From the IMG/VR virus record IMGVR_UViG_3300042406_000220, positions 1 to 20,127 of that record: a stretch of DNA of 20,127 bases. One strand, 5' to 3'. Shown here in pieces: positions 15,173 through 20,127 of this stretch. Every line of letters starts with the position of its first letter. The first letter of the stretch is position 1. Made by a program: the position numbers and the translations under genes. The notes under the pieces are model-generated. The model had not been told where the DNA came from. It did no database searches and worked only from the letters and a program-made list of their open reading frames with translations. Origin of the DNA: a virus.

Positions 15173-17704
15173 TTTTTTATCATATTTATTCTTATTTTCT
15201 TTTGCAACCTTTAGAGCTGTCTCTGCTTTTAGTTCCTCAATCTCTTTTTTAGAAACAATTTCTTTTTCTTTAACAGCTATTTTCTTTCTTTCAATTTCAT
15301 TCTTTTGTCTATCTGCAGAATACTTTAATTGATGTTCTCTATCTTTTTGTACTTGCTCAAAAGTTTGCTTTTGTTGTTGTAGGGCAATCTTACTTTGCTC
15401 TAATACATCAGGTATCATATTTTCATTAACATCTGTTTCTTGTGCAAAACCTAATGCTTTAAGAGTTTCAACTTGAATTTTATTATCTCTATCTAATTGT
15501 CTATTAACATCTTCTCTATCAAGTTTAGCATACTCAAGCTGCAATGCTTGTTGTTGTAATTCAGCTTGTTGAGCTGCAAGTTCTTTTTCATGCTGTCTAT
15601 TAGCTTGTTCTTGTTCTTGCATTTCTTGTGCTGTTTTATCTTGAGCTTCTTCTAGATATCTTGCCAAGCTTGATATACTATCTTTTTTATAGATTTCAAT
15701 AAGATCTCTAAACTTAATCTGACCTGTCTGCATACCTGCATGAGCCAATTGATTAAGAGCTTGCATAAGTTCTTGAGTATTTGGACCATCATCTATATGT
15801 ATATCATATTCAGATTCACAGAATTCATCATAACTATTAACTACTTCAACCATCATATCATCACCCACATATTGTACTTTCTTAGGGTTTTGTTTCCATA
15901 CATACTTAGCAACTTCTAATAATCTCTGCATACAATCTCTTTTAAATGAGTTGTGTAATGCAAAGTATTTCTCAGTCATTGAGTTAGATGCTGACCATCC
16001 CATATTAGATGTACCTACATTGGCATCACCTTTAATATCACCTTGTCTGTATTCATTAACTCCAGATATTAAATCCATCTGTTGTTTAATAAATCCAATA
16101 AGGTTAACGTGCTGTGTAATATAGTTACCCATTTCAAGGTTAATACCTTGTGCTGACATTTGATTAAAAGTACCTGCAGATTTACCTTGCATTGGTCCTT
16201 TAATTACTTCATTAGTTGGGTCTAAGAATAAAATGTTAGTTGCTTCTGCATACTGCAACCACTTCAAAGGATCCCACTCTGATGGAATCATACTTACATT
16301 GATTCCTAACATTGGGCCTTTGTATTTTGATAAGGCTAGGTTTAATCTGTGAAAATAAATATCATATAAATAATCCATTGGTTTAAGATTGTCCATAAAA
16401 GACATTACCCTTGAATTATTAGTGTTACAGTAAATACCTACATAAGGTGGTTTACTTTCTGATAAATTAGCCATACTCCTTGATTGATAAGGAATTGGTC
16501 TAATCTTTACATAAATATCGTTTGCTATCTTCGTTCCTTCCCACCACTCATTAATCCATAACCAATCTACTGTTTCGCCAGCATCTTTATCTAGTGTGTA
16601 ATACTCGTCTACAATCTTTTCTTGTTGGCTACCATCATCATCATAATACTTTACTTTACCAATCTTTCTTCTTGACTTCCAGCATACACGCATAATTCTG
16701 ACGTTTCCTCTTTGGTCGTATGCTCCCCCAAAATAATGTGTAGCAATTTGATTGGGTACAAATAACTCCCCTGCTGTATATCCAAATCTTTCTTCTACTG
16801 TTATATCTCTATTATAAGCCATTTGAATACCACCAGTTTTCATACTGTTGTATTCCTTGCTTTGCTCTAGTGTATCTATCTCATCCTTAGTAAGTTCTGT
16901 ATGGTAGTAATCTACTACTTGACCTACTGACATCATTGTGTATTCTACAATCCAATCTGCATCTTCCAATTTATAAGTCTCAGGAGATTGTATAGTAAAC
17001 AAATACAAAGGATTAACCTTTCTAAATACTATATCATTACCTAATTCTTCAATACACACTACTTCTTCACCACAAACTAGAAAATCTTCCCAACATCTTA
17101 AAAATACATCTGATACATCAAGTCTTTTATATTCATACTTAAGTATCTTATTAGCAGTCATTTCTTTTAAATCTTGATAATTATACTTAAGATATTTATC
17201 AAATTTTCCAATCTCTTTCTGCATTTCTTCTTCCATGGTTTTTTGGTCAATCTGTTGACCTTCCATAGAAATTTGTAATTTTTGTGTTGCTATATCTACT
17301 AATTTCTGATACCACATATCTCTAATATTCTCCTCTTTAGAAGAAATACCCATTTGGTCATCAGATGATATATAAGCTTTAAATGGATATCTAGTTAATC
17401 TCTTAGCTTCTTCACCTACTAAAGTGTTAATCTTAGAGTTACCTAATCCAATATGTTGCATACTTTTAGGAGCAGCAGAAAACTCTACTCCATAAGGCTC
17501 ACAAATCTGTTGTATATCTTTATCTGTAAGCATGTTGTTCCTAAGTCTGTAATTAACTTTTTTATTATAAAAAGTCTGTCTTACTACAGAGGAATCAAAC
17601 ATCAATACATTCTCCCCAGCATCTACGCATCTCATTCCCCACTCTAAATCCTTCTTGGAATCTGGTAAAGCTTGTTCTGGTACCTGTATTACTAAATTAT
17701 TCAT
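15170..17704 (-). CDS. Portal protein (844 aa)
   Basis: The protein forms the dodecameric DNA gate of the head and binds the terminase. It is long, as in crAss-like phages. The N-terminal part has IGLGNSKINTLVGEEAKRL (about 85-105), then a wing region and a glutamate-rich helix. The core contains ESKPPYVGIYCN, then DYLYDIYFHRLNLALSKYKG and SGVNEYRQGDIKGDANVG, a conserved-looking stretch I associate with portals of Bacteroidota phages. From about residue 683 to the end is a continuous glutamine-, glutamate- and lysine-rich coiled coil (about 160 residues). It is interrupted by DVNENMIPDVLE (758-769), a calcium-loop-like motif. The gene follows the terminase by 40 bases, which include a promoter-like box. 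Identification rests on order, length and these motifs; it is strong but not proven by search. Confidence 0.85.
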   Translation of the reverse strand: MNNLVIQVPEQALPDSKKDLEWGMRCVDAGENVLMFDSSVVRQTFYNKKVNYRLRNNMLTDKDIQQICEPYGVEFSAAPKSMQHIGLGNSKINTLVGEEAKRLTRYPFKAYISSDDQMGISSKEENIRDMWYQKLVDIATQKLQISMEGQQIDQKTMEEEMQKEIGKFDKYLKYNYQDLKEMTANKILKYEYKRLDVSDVFLRCWEDFLVCGEEVVCIEELGNDIVFRKVNPLYLFTIQSPETYKLEDADWIVEYTMMSVGQVVDYYHTELTKDEIDTLEQSKEYNSMKTGGIQMAYNRDITVEERFGYTAGELFVPNQIATHYFGGAYDQRGNVRIMRVCWKSRRKIGKVKYYDDDGSQQEKIVDEYYTLDKDAGETVDWLWINEWWEGTKIANDIYVKIRPIPYQSRSMANLSESKPPYVGIYCNTNNSRVMSFMDNLKPMDYLYDIYFHRLNLALSKYKGPMLGINVSMIPSEWDPLKWLQYAEATNILFLDPTNEVIKGPMQGKSAGTFNQMSAQGINLEMGNYITQHVNLIGFIKQQMDLISGVNEYRQGDIKGDANVGTSNMGWSASNSMTEKYFALHNSFKRDCMQRLLEVAKYVWKQNPKKVQYVGDDMMVEVVNSYDEFCESEYDIHIDDGPNTQELMQALNQLAHAGMQTGQIKFRDLIEIYKKDSISSLARYLEEAQDKTAQEMQEQEQANRQHEKELAAQQAELQQQALQLEYAKLDREDVNRQLDRDNKIQVETLKALGFAQETDVNENMIPDVLEQSKIALQQQKQTFEQVQKDREHQLKYSADRQKNEIERKKIAVKEKEIVSKKEIEELKAETALKVAKENKNKYDKK

Positions 17705-17714
17705 ATTAAGGTTA

Positions 17715-17722
17715 CAAATTTA
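17715..17722 (-). promoter_or_regulatory. Promoter-like box TAAATTTG before the portal gene
   Basis: The minus strand reads TAAATTTGTAACC, ten bases before the ATG at 17704. A TTTG lies 15 bases upstream, closer than the usual -33 spacing. It shares TANNTTTGTAA with three other gaps. Confidence 0.5.
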
Positions 17723-17734
17723 CGTTTATTTAGC

Positions 17735-17755
17735 TTACAAATTATTACTTTGTAA
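17735..17755 (-). repeat. Inverted repeat across the terminase stop codon
   Basis: TTACAAA, seven bases, then TTTGTAA form a perfect inverted repeat that spans the TerL stop at 17745-17747. It also contains a second copy of the TTTGTAA half of the promoter-like box. It could be a weak terminator or a protein-binding site; its function is unknown. Confidence 0.35.
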
Positions 17756-19787
17756 ACATATTGTTAAAAAAAGCACCACCCTCACTATAGCTGTTATCAG
17801 CAAATGGGTCATCACTGTGTTTTAAAAAACCTCTTTCTTTAAAGAAATCAGATTCTAAAAAATTCTTGGTACTTCTTGTCTCAGCTTGTATTGCTTGTTT
17901 GTTCAAAGTTACATCTAAAATTAATACAGCAATCAAAGCTGACACTCTATCAAAGTTACCATCTTTATTCCACTTAATCAATTCTTGTATTAAACCTGTA
18001 GAACGTAGTCTATTTACATTGAGTATTTCTGAGTTAGGTTCAATTGGGTCTAATAACCACTCTCTAATTAACTCTCTACCCCATGTATTTGTTCTTTCTG
18101 TAGCTTTAAACCCATAAGATGTATTTAAATTAGGTTTCCATTCAATCTTATCTCTAAGTTGCATTGGAGTTTCTGCTAACATATGCAAACATTTCCTATG
18201 TTCCATATAAGTAACAAAACCTAACTTATTAATCTCGGGAAATCCTGCAGCATTGTAGTACACAATTAACTTTCTACAGTTTTCGTAGAATTCTTTAGCT
18301 AATTGTGGTCTACCTGTGTACTCAGCTACTATTCTTCTAGTAAATCTATCAAATACAAAAGCACAACCCACAGAATCTGTAGTAGAATAGTCATCATCAT
18401 AGGGGTCAATCCCTACAATATACCTTCTAACAAAGACTTTCCCATCACTATCTTTTTGAGGCTGTTCATAAATCTCAATACACCCCTTAATATCATCATC
18501 TGGTCTACGTTTAATAGGATAATCTCTTAATGGCATTACATTATCTACAGACATGAACCTTAATTCACCATCTTCTTGAGGTGCAATGAACCCAGTCCAA
18601 TTACTCTCAACATATTTTTGAGAATTTACTTTAATATCAGCTAATCTTTCATTAAGTAACATAGTAGGAAACATATTTCCTGATGTTACTAAGAATGCTT
18701 CTGATGGTGTAAGTGGATACTGTGTTACTGCATCTCTATAAGCTGATGGATTACCTTTTTTAGTTTCTCTATAAGCCATAATTGACTTTAAAGCATACTC
18801 TTCATTAGAATTTCCATCATTATCTACTAGTGGAAAAGTCTTTTTAGTCTCTTTATCTGTATATACACCAAATCTTTGCTTAGTTGATGGTAAAAACCAC
18901 CCACATTGTTGGTTACCCTTTTCAGGTTCCCACTCATTAGGGAATGCTAACAGATTAAACCTTTCTGGATCATAATACATTTCAGAAAATGCAGCAGTTC
19001 CACCACCCATGTCTCCACCTGTACCATAAATAATAGGAATACCAATAACATCATCACCATCTTTCCAGCAAGGCTCAGAAATATTGTATGATTCTATGAT
19101 ATTACTAAAGATACCTGCTTCTTCAAACAGGAAAATAGAGCTACTCATACCTGCAGATGCAAATGAGTTGTCTTTAAATGTAATTTTTCTAATATCAGAT
19201 TGATAACCTACCCATACATCTCTACCATCCTCCATCTTTTGTTGATGTCTAGACTTTACATAGTCTTGAGTATTAGGGTTTCTAGGTTTATACCATACAG
19301 TATTCTGATCTAAAAAGTTAATATTATTCAATGTCATAGCCATTGTATTATCTGAATATTTATTTTCATAAGCAGAGATAATACACTTAGCATTTCTAAA
19401 GAAGTTATATTCATGTACAACTAGTGCAGCATTCTTGTAAGAGAATCCAGTTCTTCTTGGCTTAACCATGATAAAACCTTTTTTCTCTTTTCTAGCCTGC
19501 TCAATAAGAGTAAAGAATTCTAAATCTACATCTGTAAATCTAGGAAATCCTTCAGTCTTTCTACCAGTCTTTTCATCTTTTAAAAGCATCCTAGTGTAGT
19601 TCAGGTAGAAATAATATGTTCCAGGTATTGTGACATTACCTATAGTTACACCTTCCATACACTTTCTTACTTCCTCTTTCCAAAACTCATTATACTGGTA
19701 TGTACCAATAAGAGCTTTAGTATAAAATCCCGTAGTTTCAAACTCTGTTCTAGCCTCTAGGAATGCTTTTGTATTACTTAATATCAT
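17745..19787 (-). CDS. terL: Terminase large subunit (680 aa)
   Basis: This is the DNA-packaging motor that cuts concatemers and pumps DNA through the portal. The ATPase domain has a P-loop region at 107-117 (MVKPRRTGFSY), with phenylalanine at the usual GK[S/T] lysine position and basic residues just before it, as known for deviant terminase P-loops. It also has a Walker B at 218-223 (IFLFEE) and a coupling motif at 254-257 (YGTG). The nuclease domain (RNase H-like) shows D461 in GIDPYDDD, a possible second acid at E529 (YMEH) and D613 in NFDRVSAL. Length is normal for the large terminases of crAss-like and related phages. The start overlaps the preceding stop by four bases (ATGA), so it is coupled to the probable small subunit. 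No frameshift or damage is visible. Confidence 0.93.
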   Translation of the reverse strand: MILSNTKAFLEARTEFETTGFYTKALIGTYQYNEFWKEEVRKCMEGVTIGNVTIPGTYYFYLNYTRMLLKDEKTGRKTEGFPRFTDVDLEFFTLIEQARKEKKGFIMVKPRRTGFSYKNAALVVHEYNFFRNAKCIISAYENKYSDNTMAMTLNNINFLDQNTVWYKPRNPNTQDYVKSRHQQKMEDGRDVWVGYQSDIRKITFKDNSFASAGMSSSIFLFEEAGIFSNIIESYNISEPCWKDGDDVIGIPIIYGTGGDMGGGTAAFSEMYYDPERFNLLAFPNEWEPEKGNQQCGWFLPSTKQRFGVYTDKETKKTFPLVDNDGNSNEEYALKSIMAYRETKKGNPSAYRDAVTQYPLTPSEAFLVTSGNMFPTMLLNERLADIKVNSQKYVESNWTGFIAPQEDGELRFMSVDNVMPLRDYPIKRRPDDDIKGCIEIYEQPQKDSDGKVFVRRYIVGIDPYDDDYSTTDSVGCAFVFDRFTRRIVAEYTGRPQLAKEFYENCRKLIVYYNAAGFPEINKLGFVTYMEHRKCLHMLAETPMQLRDKIEWKPNLNTSYGFKATERTNTWGRELIREWLLDPIEPNSEILNVNRLRSTGLIQELIKWNKDGNFDRVSALIAVLILDVTLNKQAIQAETRSTKNFLESDFFKERGFLKHSDDPFADNSYSEGGAFFNNMFTK

Positions 19788-20127
19788 ACATTAAAAGACG
19801 TATTTACAATTTTATCTCCTCTATTCTTAACAGCAGTAGTTTCTTTTTCAGATTTAACTGCTGATTCCAATGTCTTATACTGTGAGATTACCTTACTAAT
19901 AGAATCCATTATCTTTAATACTGGTGTAACTGATTCACTATCAAGGGTATTTTCTTTTAAATAGTCTGACATCTCTTCTATCTTATCCTTAACACTATTA
20001 AACAACCTTTCAATAGGTGTTTCCTTTAGTCCTTTGTATATCTTACAAGCCTGCTGGACTTGCTCTGAAGCTTGATATTCTTTGTTACCGATAACTTCCT
20101 CTTTGATTGCTTCAATTCTTTTTTCTT
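19784..20127 (-). CDS. Partial helical protein upstream of terL, small terminase candidate (C-terminal part)
   Basis: The frame is open from the right window edge to the TGA at 19784-19786, about 114 codons, with no ATG inside. A TTG at 20003-20005 lies in frame, but reading continues upstream (KRIEAIKEEVIGNKEYQ, then QQACKIYKGLKETP), so that TTG is probably not the start and the true start is outside the window. The peptide is charged and almost wholly helical (LFNSVKDKIEEMSDYLKEN, VTPVLKIMDSISKVISQYK) and ends VNTSFNV. Position directly before the large terminase with a four-base overlap suggests the small terminase subunit, which recognises DNA and oligomerises through coiled helices. The DNA-binding part would be in the missing N-terminus, so this is a guess from context. 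Confidence 0.65.
   Translation of the reverse strand, partial: EKRIEAIKEEVIGNKEYQASEQVQQACKIYKGLKETPIERLFNSVKDKIEEMSDYLKENTLDSESVTPVLKIMDSISKVISQYKTLESAVKSEKETTAVKNRGDKIVNTSFNV

Noticed and set aside
19784-20005. Complete small gene starting at TTG 20005
   Set aside because: The frame continues open upstream to the window edge with a consistent helical peptide, so this is more likely the end of a longer gene.
1-20127. tRNA genes, CRISPR arrays, integrase or insertion sequences
   Set aside because: Gaps are at most 90 bases and hold only hairpins and short motifs; no cloverleaf, spaced repeats, transposase or recombinase motifs were seen.

Overview
The window reads as the late (virion) gene block of a tailed double-stranded DNA phage that infects a member of the Bacteroidota. 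All recognisable genes lie on the minus strand, so the text below follows transcription from right (20127) to left (1). The sequence is AT-rich. Start codons are preceded by A-rich stretches rather than clear Shine-Dalgarno motifs, and four intergenic gaps carry a box of the form TANNTTTG, the -7 element known from Bacteroidota promoters. The order large terminase, portal, acidic scaffold-like protein, major capsid protein, and the sizes of these proteins, resemble crAss-like phages (Crassvirales) or a related large Bacteroidota phage. That placement comes from gene order and remembered family patterns, not from a search.

Region 1 (about 20127-9209) is packaging, head and neck. It holds the end of a helical protein in the usual small-terminase position, the large terminase (ATPase plus RNase H-fold nuclease), an 844-residue portal with a long coiled-coil tail, a scaffold-like protein, the HK97-fold capsid protein, a 319-residue conserved-looking protein, a head-tail connector or ring-protein candidate, and a 439-residue structural protein that I cannot assign firmly. 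Promoter-like boxes precede four of these transcription segments. Hairpins lie behind the capsid gene and the 439-residue gene, which suggests separately tuned high-level transcription of the most abundant virion proteins.

Region 2 (about 9118-1) is a tightly packed fibre and adsorption cassette: a cysteine-rich beta-domain protein, a small fibre-type protein, two proteins with collagen-like Gly-X-Y repeats (one with a CxCxxxCxC N-terminus), a 1245-residue beta-repeat protein, a 117-residue unknown, a 755-residue modular tail fibre, and the start of another gene cut by the window edge. Genes here overlap by 1-4 bases or lie 2-23 bases apart. Four of them share an AACTAA-plus-A-rich leader before the start codon.

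There is no gene-free stretch above 300 bases; the longest gap is 90 bases and contains a terminator. I see no tRNA, rRNA, CRISPR array, integrase, insertion sequence or reverse transcriptase. Nothing points to a new enzymatic system. The most unusual features are the cysteine-rich and collagen-like fibre cassette, the apparently split motif at the two ends of the 1245-residue protein, the calcium-loop-like motif in the portal tail, and the repeated regulatory motifs.
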